From Paraphysomonas bandaiensis (Eukaryota; Chrysophyceae), in assembly GCA_965644295.1 (NCBI GenBank), contig CBFFRP010000421.1:33003-97002 (forward strand): a DNA stretch of 64,000 nucleotides. The letters are read 5' to 3'. Positions 11,752 through 23,752 of the stretch are shown here, one piece after another. Below the pieces are notes generated by a model. That model made no database searches, was not told the origin of the DNA, and saw only the letters and a program-made list of their open reading frames with translations. The position numbers were made by a program, and so were the translations under genes. How positions within the stretch are numbered: position 1 is the first letter of the stretch; each line of letters begins with the position of its first letter.

Positions 11752-13154
11752 CTAAGCTCCTAAAAAGTGTCCGCTGTATCCATTCATGTTAACATCGATA
11801 GAACTGCTATAAGATGCTGCTCGCTCTCCCTGATAGTCAAAAGAGGGCATTGTTAACTTGCTCACGTCATCACTATACATGGAGCTCTTCTCGTAAACAG
11901 ATAGGCAATCCTCACGCGCATCGTAGGTAGATGTGGCCTCCGCCTCATACAACTTCGTGACAAGTCGATTGAGAGGAACCAAATCACTGTTATCGATCAG
12001 ATCAAACCCCTTCACAAAAAATATAAACCTGCAATACCCTATATATTAGTGGACACAATGCAGAGCTTGATAAACCATACCACTTAAAGCACACATCCAA
12101 ATGGACAAGAGCATCGAGTTCGAGGAAGGCATCATGATGCCAGTGAAGAATGTGGGCATACAGATGAAAGAGTAGATATGCCACCATCTATAGGTAGGGT
12201 GTTAAAGTATACACCGTAAATAGAATCATTAGGAGGGCAATAGTAGTATATAGAAGGGCATTGCAAATGTCATAACGAAAGAATACATAATATACTCACT
12301 CTACAGCTAGCTTCATGCTCTTCGGCCTCCTGAATATCTACTCCAGCGTCAGATCCTTCCTCCTCTAAATAAAAAAGTAAAACCCGTAAGCTGTCGAACA
12401 CGGTGTGGCTGAACCTGAGTCAACGGCTTCAAGAACACTTTGTCTCTTCAGCAGACTTGATATCACCTCAAGAGCTTTGCTGATATACTCTGGAGCATTC
12501 AGCTACTACAAATAAGACCAACACGAATTACAATAACATTACAGTTATACATTTCTGTTTATGGATGCAGAGTGGTCCCCAGCGTGGTCCAGTGTCCAAG
12601 TATATGCATGTCCCGGCCGTTCGTTCATTTGTGGGCACGTCTTCCGTGTACACTTCTGTTGTAAAACATATTTTTGAAATAGTCGCATATGGTCGTAGAA
12701 GTCCGTGAGATGTATAGTTAGCCAATGCATACGTGGAAACCCCTTTGGACACTAAACGTGGTGTGAGGAATGAAAAAACAGCTTTAGGTTACCTCCAGAA
12801 TACTCGGTTTTATTCCTGCCTTAATAGTGCTCCGAATCATCTCTGCAGCTCGCCGACGTTTCTTTCCTTTTGGTTTTGAATGAGAGTCTATAAGACTTTC
12901 ATAACTGCCATTCTCCTGCACATAGAGACGCATGACACCCTCACGACAACTGCAGTAAACATCCTTACGGGTAACTTGTCCACAATTAGAACTGGAGGGC
13001 CCCTAATTGCATCTAAACGGGCTCGCCTTTCAATATTTTGAATTGAACCGTTACTAGGGCATTTACTAGGCCTAGAGTCGTCATACACTTCTCGAAGTAA
13101 GGGATGGCGCTTCTTGTCTATATGCTCTGCAGACTTACAGCAGCACGTACCCAT
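11752..13154 (-). CDS. MOB-family kinase activator with lipid-anchor-like N-terminus
   Basis: Seven exons (13154-12969, 12915-12793, 12751-12551, 12502-12415, 12364-12300, 12187-12081, 12028-11752) encode 348 residues. Family signatures are clear: a WLTIHLTDFYDHMRLFQKYV helix, the zinc-binding CTRKTCPQM pair, HAYTW, then the second zinc half HLYAHILHWHHD and the C-terminal FIFFVKGFDLID. MOB proteins bind and activate NDR/LATS kinases (Hippo/MEN) or act in STRIPAK (Mob4). Unusual features are an N-terminal extension beginning MGTCCCKS, which fits N-myristoylation at Gly2 plus palmitoylation at Cys4-6; a basic KGKKRRR patch; and an acidic insert (EEEGSDAGVDIQEAEEHE) between the zinc halves. It is longer than typical MOBs (about 210-225 residues). 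It is divergently paired with the SMARCC gene across the ATGT array. Confidence 0.88.
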
Positions 13155-13280
13155 ACTACACAAACTGAATACAGCAGCTTGTAGAGCACAACACACTACA
13201 AATATACTATACTAACATCGTATAGTTTCCAGGATGCACTCCACTGACAGTTGAATGACAGCGACAACCCCTCACACAGA

Positions 13281-13606
13281 TGTATGTATGTATGTATGTA
13301 TGTATGTATGTATGTATGTATGTATGTATGTATGTATGTATGTATGTATGTATGTATGTATGTATGTATGTATGTATGTATGTATGTATGTATGTATGTA
13401 TGTATGTATGTATGTAGGTAGGTAGGTAGGTAGGTAGGTAGGTAGGTAGGTAGGTAGGTAGGTAGGTAGGTAGGTAGGTATGTATGTATGTATGTATGTA
13501 TGTATGTATGTATGTATGTATGTATGTATGTATGTATGTATGTATGTATGTATGTATGTATGTATGTATGTATGTATGTATGTATGTATGTATGTATGTA
13601 TGTATG
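13281..13606. repeat. (TGTA)n microsatellite with an internal (GGTA)n block
   Basis: About 326 nt of tandem TGTA, interrupted at 13415-13480 by a clean run of TAGG units, after which TGTA resumes. It lies between the start codons of the divergent MOB and SMARCC genes, ending 55 nt upstream of the SMARCC ATG. The long IHTY/YVCM frames across it are artefacts of the repeat. Confidence 0.97.
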
Positions 13607-13661
13607 GAGGCATTCAAATGTTAGTCTGTCATCTGTTGGTGCATTTAAGGTTATCAGTGCA

Positions 13662-16156
13662 ATGTCTTCTCTAGTTAGCAAGAAGACGGGTGCTCCACTC
13701 GATTCCAACTTGCATGACCCTCTGATTGTGCAGAAGTATGCGGGTTTGGCTGCTGAATTGCGGGCGGATGGGTTCGAACTTGTTAATGAACAGTCTCTGG
13801 CTAAACTCTCTTATGATATTCAACTATTTATGGAGGTATATAAAAATCAGTGTTAGTACTTATATTAATATGATATATCGACAGGAGTTTTTGGGTAGGA
13901 AGGCACCGGCGCCCAGAAAGATGGTGCGATTGCCACACTCAGTGTTCAAAGACCTCTCAGTGGGGGGCTCGATGCACCTTATCTTCAAGACAGCTTACCG
14001 TAAATTAAGTGTAGCGGAGTGGAAGAAATTTGATGTGTTAGACTCATCGAATACGGAGACTATGTATTCTATGTTGTTAGAAATGCAAAGCAGTCTAATT
14101 GATGTGAGTGGGATGTACATGATACATCTGTCCGTAGTTAACATTAAACGTGAATTGCAGAGAAAAGCTATTAATAGGCCGAGTATATACTTTTCTCCAT
14201 CTCTTTCGTCTGATCTAATCGAAGAGCTTGGGATTATAGCCCAGGCACATGGCGGTAGAATTGTTAGTGATATCCAGGATGCTAGTCATGTAGTGGAATG
14301 GGACGACGAGGTAGATGGGCAAGGGGTCGCGGAAGAGTTTTTCCGCCCTCTAGAGATCCGTCCACACGCCGGAGAAGGAACCGCTCTAGTTCATTGGTGG
14401 TATACTCCAGATAGTTATGACGAGTGGGTACCATCGCAGGGAGTAGAGTGTCGTGAAGTACCCGAGGACCCCTTCACACACCAACATACCAAACAGTGGC
14501 GAGTGTGTTGCCGATTCGTGCGGGATGTAGAAGAATACAACGAGTGGGGTAATGAGTTGGATTACGAACTAGAAGACCCTGAGGAAGCTGTGAGGGAAGG
14601 TGACCGGACAGGGGCTGGTACTGGAGGACGAAAGAAACGTGGTAGGCGTAGGGTGGACTCGAATGCAGCTTCGAAGCAACAAGAAACGCCTGTAGCAGAG
14701 GCAGAGCAGGTAACAGAGAGAATGATGCAGAGTCTAGCACCCCCCACAGAGGACCCTTTGTTTAATATGTCAAGCTCTGGTGGTAGTGTTAATGTTGTGG
14801 ATATTCAAGGAGACCAGTGTGAAATGAAGAGAGAGCAGCCAAGTGAATCGAATCAGTCACCATCAGGAATGAAAGAGTCAGAATTAGGTGAAAGGGAGGA
14901 AATTAGCAATGGGAATAGAGCTTCTCCTACCAGTCCTACTGCTGCCGTGATTAGTGGTGCTAAGCGGAGCAGAGACAGTGACCGGTCAGATTGTCCAATG
15001 CACAGAAGGAAAAGGGATCTATTGTTGGGCCCCTCGGAACGAGACAGTTCTACGCTGCCGTCCTGGTTTAGTCTGGAAACAATCAGCCCAGTTGAACACC
15101 GATATCTACCAGAGATATTCGGCGGAACTTCTCTTAAATCAGATAAGAATTCAAACGATGATCGGGTACCTGGAAGTCTCCGTCATCGCTACATCAGCAC
15201 CCGTAATTACATACTCGACCTAAATTACCAGCAGCCCCTAGTGTATTTGTCGGCCACTGAGTGTCGACAGAAGATGGCAGGCGATGCTGCTTTCATAACA
15301 CGTATTCATGAGTTTTTAGATGCGTTTGGGGTGATCAATACAAGCACTGCGATAAGGCACACTACTAGACCCCCCAAATGTCCAGCTTTTTTTTCGAATT
15401 GTCCATCCAATGCTGAGGTGGAGGCCCACTGCAATGCATTCAAATCTGTCATTTCACCAACAGGAAAGGGGCGAGAAGGTCGTGCAGAAGAAATCCGGTG
15501 GAGTGCTGAGGCGGATGCAGCAATATTGCAGGCTGTGTCCTCAATGTGTCCAGAAGGGTCCACTCAAAGTGATATTGACTGGCGCAGTGTAAGCAAAGCA
15601 GTGACGGATTCTGTGAAACGCTCGGATTCTAGCGCGGTCTTCACCCCTGAAATTTGCTTCAGGAGGTTTGTGGAGATGTCTTTGCCGGCTGTATCAGATG
15701 AAGGACGTGGAGTACCATGCGTTATTTCAGTTCCTCGAGTGGTTACTGGGAGTGGCTCAACACGGCAAGTGAGGGCACTTGCAGCCACAGTATTGACTAA
15801 GTGCGCTTGCCACATGGACTTTTTTACAGCGTCAGCAGCCTTGCGGGTGTCAAATGAAATACTAAAAAAGAAATCAGAAGGAGATAGGAAATCAGTTCAA
15901 TCTGTCATGCAGTCAGGCACAAAAAGCAATGTTCCCAAAGGAAATACGGGAAGCAACATCACTCGTCGACTTGAGACTCTAGAGGAGAAGGTACATAGTG
16001 TCGTCAATCTATACATAACATCTCATATCTGTACCGCAGATGAAACTAATGGAAGAAGTAGAAGCAGCTCTTGAGATCGAGAGAGAAAGAATTGAACTAG
16101 ACAGGCGCGTTTTGCGAGTGCAACGTGCGCAATTGGCTTTTCATCAACCGCACTAA
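13662..16156 (+). CDS. SMARCC: SWI/SNF core subunit, SMARCC/SWI3/BAF155-like
   Basis: Three exons (13662-13835, 13885-15990, 16040-16156; both introns 49 nt) give 798 residues. The first ~350 residues match the BRCT-/chromo-like N-terminal module of SMARCC proteins: HGGRIVSDIQDASHVVEW and HWWYTPDSYDEWVP. An acidic/basic linker contains KKRGRRR. A SWIRM domain spans about 447-535 (LPSWFSLETISPVEHRYLPE, RNYILDLNYQ, ending FLDAFGVIN). A SANT domain follows near 595-650 (RWSAEADAAILQAV, DWRSVSKAV, CFRRF). The last exon supplies a coiled coil. The protein scaffolds SWI/SNF chromatin-remodelling complexes in the nucleus; SANT contacts histone tails and the coiled coil pairs subunits. The start is the first ATG after the microsatellite; readings into the repeat upstream are not credible. 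Confidence 0.92.
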
Positions 16157-17142
16157 CTGCAGTAAATTGTGATTGTGATGTAGTTGTTCCGTGGTTGTGT
16201 CGAGTCGTGGTTGAGCACCTTGATCTAGTAATTAGTAGTGTAGTCTTTTATGCATTAGTTATACAATTTTCGGCTCTATAAACGGTGTTATAATATTGTG
16301 TTGCTGCTTTATAGTAAATTTCTTTCGCCTGGCAATTAGTGTACCTAGTTTTCATAAATTGTGTAGATACTGTACACTAGACTGACTTGTTACGGTGGTG
16401 TAGTTTGCGCAATATGTACACCTATTTAGTGATGTTGTGTTTGTAATATCTCCATGAAGTCGTGAAGTAACATGTACACCTGGGTTAGGGAACAACAGCG
16501 CTGCGTATCAATTAATTGACGCAGGTTGTAGTCAATTATAATTGCAATTATGAATCGACGTCCCAATTTCAATAATTAACAATTAATTGATAAGCAGCCC
16601 TGGGGAACAATAGCACATGCTAATCAGGGCTGCGTAACAATTAATTAATTGTTAATTATAGGAATTGCAATAATTGATATTGGGACATCAAGTACTAATT
16701 TCAATTTTAATTGGTCAAAACTTGAGACTGCATATGTGTAGTATGGAGTATGGATGTATAGATCATAGATCAGTACTGTCACACAATTATCATTAATAAT
16801 GATAAAGTGACTGTGAACAGTGCACACGTGCACACACATCAATATTCTTCTATGATAGCATCGATTAGTAGCTATACAGCTTAAGGTGCTATCCTTATAA
16901 TTAAACCAGCCAATAAATTGCAATTAATTGGCAACATTTACGAATAATAATTGCAGTTGTTATTTTTTACTTGCAGTTATAATAATTGCAAGCCTGGTAT
17001 AGATATACAGGTAGAATAATCTGTTGTCTCGACTTCACAGAGATCTATGTTACTGTTACTTGCTATTGTAACTGCACTAACTTCACCGCACAAACATCTC
17101 TACTTGAACTAATTTTCTATCTTGCGATTATAATACAATATT
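16157..17142. other. Convergent intergenic region with MITE-like sequence
   Basis: This gap lies between the 3' ends of the SMARCC and CHMP6 genes. The second half is rich in aattaattg words and includes the long inverted repeat listed separately. No gene is supported. Confidence 0.5.
16561..16684. repeat. Imperfect inverted repeat (fold-back, MITE-like)
   Basis: The left arm 16561-16602 (tcccaatttcaataattaac ... cagccctg) is repeated in reverse complement at about 16625-16684 (cagggctgcg ... attgatattggga). The loop is about 22 nt, with indels in the right arm. A related tagggaacaacagcgctgcg motif stands just outside at 16489. Size and AT-rich arms suit a decayed MITE. No target-site duplication could be fixed. 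Confidence 0.7.
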
Positions 17143-18091
17143 CTACGATGCTACCATGGAGTTATCTTTATGTTCACTAGATACTACAGTGTCAACAGGT
17201 ACATCGTGAGCAGGGGCTGCGGGAAGTACAGGAGTGGTGGGAACCTCGGGCATACTGATATCAGTATTCTGAGAATTCTGTTCAGGCGTGCGTTCTCTCT
17301 CACTTTCCGCATTCTCCCTCGCCATTATCATCTGCAATACAAAGTGTGAGCCAAGTGAGCGTGAAGTCTTATGTATATGAAATATACCTCGAGCTCTGCC
17401 TCTAACTCACTCTCGTCCGCTAAAGTGAACTCTCCAGCAACTAGGGTACTGATTTCATTCTCAATCTGTCAAGTGTAGGTGATATAATATAGCAGTCGTC
17501 TTTATCATTTTTTTACCTCCCTCGCTTCTCTAGTTTCTTCCATCAGTCGCTCAACATCTTCGACTGACATCTCCTCATGAAGCTTTTTTAGGGCATCGGT
17601 GCCAGCCTTCAGAGCGCGCAGAGCCTCTATATTATGAGACTCCCATTCAATTTCTTCTATCTGTGAACAAATATTCAACATCGGAGACATTTTATTTCAA
17701 CTGCATGATACCATCGACATGACATTCAGGAGTTTCGCATCAATCGAGTCCGCCTCTTTTATCTTATGCTTACGTAATTTCAGTGCAAGCAGAGCTCGAT
17801 CCTGTGATCCCATACTGTTAATATCAACATAAACCAGCAGCAGTCATGTGTACCTTTTTACCAGAAGCTAACAGCTCTTTAGCCTGATTCTGTAATCTCT
17901 CTGACTCTGTACCTAACTACAGTCATCATAAGTAGAGAGATGTTACCCCTTATTATAAACTGTACCCTCTTTTGGTATTTAAAGAGTTTGTCTCGAACTA
18001 TCTTTAAGTCGAGTATAGCACGATCTTTCTCAGATATGGAACTCTGCGCTTGTTTTGGAGGTGATTTAAGTGATTTAAATATATTTCCCAT
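17143..18091 (-). CDS. CHMP6: ESCRT-III subunit CHMP6/VPS20
   Basis: Six exons (18091-17966, 17916-17854, 17801-17712, 17660-17517, 17465-17388, 17331-17143) encode 229 residues, close to the ~200 usual for CHMP6. It begins MGNIFKS, the conserved myristoylation start of Vps20/CHMP6. The charged ESCRT-III core helices follow (ISEKDRAILDLKIVRDKLFK, DRALLALKLRKHKIKE). A late acidic helix, MSVEDVERLMEETREAREIE, corresponds to the CHMP6 MSIEEVERILDET segment, which contacts the MIT domain of VPS4. The product would link ESCRT-II to Snf7/CHMP4 polymerisation on endosomes. A Pro/Thr-rich tail of about 55 residues is longer than in animal CHMP6. The gene is head-to-head with TTC12. Confidence 0.9.
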
Positions 18092-18745
18092 TGTAAGGAA
18101 TTGATTGATAGTATAGTATGTTGAATGGTTGTTATATATGGATTATATAGAGAGGCATGCCTGTTAAAGTGTTAGTACAAGCAGGAGGTGTACACTATAC
18201 ATACATACATACATACATACATACATACATACATACATACATACATACACACTATTCCTATTAGTATACTACACTGTAGTACTATATACTACTCACTGTA
18301 CTTTATACAGTTTGCAATATATATATATGCTGTACAGTACCGTAGAGTGATGTGTCCGAATGTGCGGTGCGTTCAAGTAGAATGCTGGACTCTGCACAGA
18401 TTACGTATATCACAGATGCACTATACAGTCCTATGATACGGAATACAGTGGTATACTCGTCTTCAAGATTCGGAAAGATCCCGTTTATCCCAATATTCTC
18501 CTGTAGTCTAACACTCTCACCTACATTCCAGCCGTTTCTCCATCTAGTGTACCGGAGTACAGACAAGATGTGTCCAGCTGCACAATATATACAGTATCTA
18601 ATGTATGTATATGTACTTATATATATATATATATGTACACACAGCAGTACAGTACAGCGCAGTACCATGCAGTCATTCTGGAAACCCATCAAACTAAGTA
18701 ACAATCAGCCCACAATCAGTGCAGCTGTTAATTAAACATCAAACA
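18092..18745. promoter_or_regulatory. Divergent promoter region CHMP6/TTC12 with (ACAT)n array
   Basis: A 654-nt gap between divergent start codons. It contains about 13 ACAT units at 18198-18249, a TA-rich stretch near 18317-18325 and another near 18618-18632. Frames across it do not look coding. Confidence 0.6.
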
Positions 18746-21635
18746 ATGAACGTTGACAATATTCTGAATATTGAGGTATTGCTATTTATACAGTGGTAAC
18801 ATACACTCATGATTATCTGTATAGAAAAGGACTGGTATCAGTAACAGTGATATCGATGACTTTGTTAGTAAAGCAAGTGCTGTTGAAGAGGCTGTGAAAG
18901 CTTTACGTGAAGGAAAAGTAGCCCCTGAAGATGTTAAAGTTGAAGGAATAGAAACTGAAGAAGAAAAAAAAGAAAAAGAAGTAAATTATATATAAATATA
19001 TATGTATATATATTCACATATTTAACAGTTGAAGAGACTCAAAAGAAGAGAAGAATTAAAGAGAGAAGAAGAAGCATTGCGTCTTAAAAGAAAACAGGAA
19101 GAAAAGGAGAGATGGTGGGCTGGTGCAGAGATGTATGCTGCTCGTAAAGATGATGAAGAGAATGCTGATGATGAGACGGATGAAGGAACAGTACATTCGA
19201 GAAGTATGGCACGATATTCCGCAGATTATTCGCGATGGGAGCAGTGGACTCCCAATGATCCGGCTACTCTCCAGGAGGTGTGTTTGTGTATGCTCTCTGA
19301 AACTCTCTTGTCCTTGTTAACGCATTTATGTTGTTTCGAGTAGAGGCAAGAAGAGGAGGCAGCTGCTGATGAAGCTCGTAATAAAGAGTTCGAGAACAGT
19401 AATCCGGAATTCTGTAAACAGTTTCTAGAAGATATGGAAGCTCGTAAGAAGGCTTCAGAGAAAAAGCTGCAAAGCGCTAACGCCTTGAAACTCAAAGGGA
19501 ACAAGTACTTCAAGGCGAAAAAGTACACTGAAGCCCTCACACACTACATGGACGCCCTCAAGCAAGCGCCTTACGACGGTGTGGCCGTGCTTACTAATAT
19601 CGCCCAGGCCAATATTAAGCTCCAGAATTATGAAGATGCTGTAGAATTTCTTAACCGTGCGCTGTACCTTCAACCGGATAATGTCAAGGTAATTTTTTCG
19701 GTTTGCTGCCATTGCATTAGTAAGTTGTGTCTGCAGGCATTGTCCCGCAAAGCTTTCGTGCTTGGGGAACTGGTAGGCGGGGAAGAAAACATTCAAGAAG
19801 CTCTGCGGTGCGCTGAGAGGGCCCATAAAGTTGATCCGTCTTGTGGTGAAGTGGAAGCACAGTTCAAGGACCTGACGATTGCCTTAGGTGACATCAAGAG
19901 TGAGAAGGAAGTGAGGGCATTGGCGGATGCACCCGAAAGAAAGAAGGTGGCAGATATACACAACACTTTGATTCAAGGTGAGGGGGATGATAAGGCTATG
20001 GCTGGAGCTCTACAACAACTAGCAGAGGTGGCGACTCTTTCTTCCACAGGAGCAGCACCTGGCCTAGCAGTGATTGATACTCTACAACTACTGCTTCAGA
20101 GAGACGATCAAAACGAAAAGGTAAATGAAGGACTTGACAAGGCCGTTTTAGATAGTGCGATGGATGTGCTACGGGAGGATAGAGCTGCTAGAGTATATCT
20201 GCGCACAAGCGGAACTCTTGCTGTACTTGTGGAAAAGATAAAGTCTCTCCTTACTTTGAATGATACCACTGGTGAAGAAGCTAAAAGTCATCTGTCATTG
20301 GGCTCGTTGCTGCAGATGTTGGCCACAGCTGTGAGCGGAGAGAGGCCGTCTAAGATAGTGGTTATGGATGATCCTGTCGTACTTTCTTCCGTGAAATCCC
20401 TTTTGGGGATGGAGTCTACGCCGGTTGACACCTTATATGGATGCATAAGTCTAATCGCCTCTGGCATTGAGGACACTTTCTTGAAGATGAGATCACTACT
20501 ACTGAAGGACAAGTCGCTGTTATTAAACCTAGGCGCTGCCTACTGTCACCTAAACGATATATTGACTTCCAGACGATCAGTCCATTCAAAAACACCTGAA
20601 GCCGTCAAGGCTTGTTGTGCAGTGATTAGAGATTTGTGTTTCTCGCAAGAGGGAAAGCAGCAGATGTCGTCCGTGTCTTCGCCCATTGTTTCTATTCTTG
20701 GATCCTCTCTCATCTCACATGTTAAGAAGCCCATGGCTCAGAGCACCGAACTTCTTGAAATAACTTTGGAGACATTGCTGGGATGTTCTCAGAGTGAAGT
20801 GCTCAGAGGTGCTTTCGCGGACCACCTCGTAACCACAGGAGATTCTGAGCTGACTACTGTTCATGCAATACTCCGCCTGACTATCAAGCACAAATGGTCG
20901 ATTCCAAATGGACTTGCAGTTCTTATGAACGTTACTATTCAGGATGCGCCAGAAATGCGCCGACTGGTATATGACGCTGGCGGGATGGATGTCGTCATGA
21001 ATGTACTGCAAGCTCATGACGGTGCTGATGTTAGCGAGTATTCACGGGTTCGCGCTGCTGGTTTATTGTCTCGCATGACTGGGATAGACGAGGTGCAAGG
21101 TGTACTGAGATCCGCATCAACGTATCGTATGTTGTGTAACAGGCTCTGTAAAAACTGTGAGTTGACAGGCGACAAGGTAGAGAAATGGGTCATTGACGAA
21201 CGAGCTCAGTTAGTTCGTGTTCTAGCTTCTGTTACCAATCCTCCCAAGGAATGTATTCGCGAGGGGGCGAATGCTGGGATCGTCCGGTCGCTTTTGAGCT
21301 GTCTCCCAATGCCAAGGAAGGAACTTCACCAAGTCACGCCTACATCTGTTATTCTTCCTCCTTCTGAGACGATTCAACCGGTACTACTGGGAAACATTGC
21401 ACGGTGTCTGATGCCATATGCAGATGACACAGAACAAGCGGTAGAGTTGTATACAAATCAGAAGAATTATGGTGTAGAGAAGCTGATATGTATGATGGCT
21501 ACATGTACAGATATGCGAGTGCGTAAGAACATAGCGATATTACTGGCAAAAGGGTGTAGAAACCCTTCTACTAGACAGCGTGTTGAGCATTTAAGAGGGC
21601 TACAGATGCTAGTTGAACTCCAGAAGCAACTGTAA
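18746..21635 (+). CDS. TTC12: TPR/armadillo protein, TTC12-like dynein assembly factor
   Basis: Five exons (18746-18775, 18825-18980, 19029-19277, 19344-19688, 19737-21635) encode 892 residues. The last intron (19689-19736) is 48 nt with no stop, so it can be missed. The N-terminus is a long charged Lys/Glu coiled-coil. A three-repeat TPR block lies near residues 165-270 (ANALKLKGNKYFKAKKYTEA, FLNRALYLQPDN), and a long armadillo/HEAT-like helical region follows. The layout and the C-terminal RVEHLRGLQML end match TTC12, a cytoplasmic factor needed to pre-assemble axonemal dynein arms. UNC45-type myosin chaperones share TPR plus armadillo and are the main alternative. The extra ~150-residue charged N-terminus is longer than in human TTC12. 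It implies motile flagella in this organism. Confidence 0.82.
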
Positions 21636-22139
21636 ATAATTTAGTATGCGGTAAATGTTGTTTACCGTTATATTCAACTTTATATTTGAAGCGATTACGT
21701 ATTCGAATTTGCTCTATAGTGTTTGAAAATTGACCATACCTATTCATATGATGTGTCTTCCGCTCTAAATCATATGTCGATCTCTCTCTAGTAAACTCAA
21801 GCAGTGATTTATTAAATAATAGCATGAGATAATTTAGACGCAGTGTGTTTTGTTATTCTTCTACACATTATATTCCAGAATCCAGAACTATGCAATCATT
21901 CTACAAAAAGAAGACAAGCACATATCTGTAACTGCTGTTGCTTTATTGAAATGCAACCAACCCCTACATTCATATTAATAGCTTCAGTAAAAGCATAGCG
22001 AGGACCTTTGAGTGCACAGCTTTAATGCATATGGCTCCATTTTAATTAATCCATAAAATAATTCCATTTTATAAATTATTAAATTATTCCATGTTATATA
22101 TTATTAAATTATTCCATTTTATTGTTTCTATATTATGGA

Positions 22140-22693
22140 TTATGGTAGAACGTCCACAAGCCCGAGCGCAGTGCGACCAGGGAAGAGAATCTTTAGATCC
22201 GGAGGGAGCCTGGCTTCTATGGTTTTTCATTTTAATTTATCTATAAAATCTATATCTTTTTTAAATAAATCCCTAAATAATTTTTTTTATTAATTTGATA
22301 ATTTGGCATTGGCATTTTAAATAAAACTATAAGAACTAAAAATACAATTAGAGATTAAAGAAATCATACAATATAATGTCATGCCAAAAATGCCATTTAC
22401 TTCATCACTACCAATAGCAGTAGCGTGTATATATTCCATCGCTACACTATGTGCGCATACTATAAACCTACTAGCTGCTGCACCAACACTATCAATACGA
22501 ATCATCTCTTCAAATACTATTGCAATCTGAAATGGTTTAAAGAATAATTTTTCACTTTTAATTTATTTAAATTTAAAACGCAATTAAAAACACTTAAAGA
22601 TAATTTGATATATTATTATAAACGACTAGAATTTAATGAACTCAGGCATGATTGACGAGACTGACTATCGCGATTTGGTCGACATTCTACCAT
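22140..22693 (-). CDS. Possible small spliced hypothetical protein (~64 aa)
   Basis: A weak prediction: exons 22693-22691 (only the ATG), 22526-22412 and 22216-22140, with GT-AG introns and consistent phase (65 codons including stop). The product would contain VGAAASRFIVCAHSVAMEY and end with DLKILFPGRTALGLVDVLP. The two larger exons read like protein in an AT-rich neighbourhood and the last is distinctly GC-richer, which is why I note it. The introns (164 and 195 nt) are longer than is usual here and the 3-nt first exon is unsafe, so the 5' end may be wrong or this may be a gene relic. I recognise no family. Confidence 0.25.
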
Positions 22694-22890
22694 TATGAAT
22701 AAATCAATATACATACTACTACATTATATATGTACTATATTGCCGCATTTTTATTGCGAAATTCATAGTTTCTAGCGAGTACATTGTTACGCACTTAATT
22801 AGTAATTAGTACTACTAGAGTAGGGCGTATAAGTAGTTAGATATGTAACCACGTGTAACATGTTACATGTTGTTATAAGAGGTTATATTG

Positions 22891-23752
22891 TTATCCCCAT
22901 TTTGTCTTAAAAAATGCTTTTTTTGACCTGATTTGGGCTCAACAGGGCGCTCATATCACCACCGGGCAAATATAGACATTCAACTTCAATGTTCGGTTCA
23001 ACAGAAGCTCACTTCTATCTTCATTATATGATAATGACAGTCGTATGTATGTGATTTCATTATAGTACACTATTATAGAGAAACCACAATCATGAGCGAA
23101 ACACCAAGAGCAGATCATCTAACTCCAAGTTATATTCCATCCTTCGACTGCTGTATAAGATCACAACGATGTCAGTGCAAGTGATCTGTCTTCATATCCA
23201 GGACTTCAAAACAACTTCAAGAACATTACAGGAGAGTTTAAGTACCATATCTGATGCTATATAGGTGGTTAGGAGCAGTGGCACCCAGTTCTTTCAGGGT
23301 TTGAGCCATATCGTGCTTCTCAGGATATTGTGTGTTTCGTATCATACACACATCATTCGATCAGGTGCACTTGCAGAGGTAAAGCCTGCTGTATATAAGT
23401 GTGATGATGATGCTAATTAAGGAAATAAGAAGCCTCTCTCTCACCTTCAACTGTTTACATTTATCATCACACTTACAGTATACATATCATTGATTTGAAA
23501 CTATATGAGTTCTCATTTGTGTTATTAATGTTAATCAAGGAACATCTATTTCTTTATACAGCAAGCATGCTACAAATAGCTATACAATCTAATATTAACT
23601 TTTCAACGTCATGAGGATAAGCTACAATTTAGCGTAGGGATAAGGAGTATCGTCCCTTGTCTAAATTTTAAAACTCGGACTTTTCGCCCTCGTTTCAAAA
23701 TTTTGAGCGCGGGACGATATAGCCTCCTTATTGCACATGGTTAAATATAACT
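22891..23752 (+). repeat. 862-bp dispersed repeat, copy A
   Basis: Begins ttatccccattttgtctt and ends gcacatggttaaatataact. Copy B at 29402-30263 has the same length with scattered substitutions and small indels. There is no long open frame. Its 3' end folds into a long imperfect hairpin (23641-23730). Probably a non-autonomous mobile element; the superfamily is unknown. Confidence 0.85.

Noticed and set aside
13207-13708. Long IHTYIHTY / MYVCMYVC open frames around 13.2-13.7 kb and 26.8-27.2 kb
   Set aside because: They are translations of the tetranucleotide microsatellites, open in several frames on both strands, with no composition beyond the repeat.
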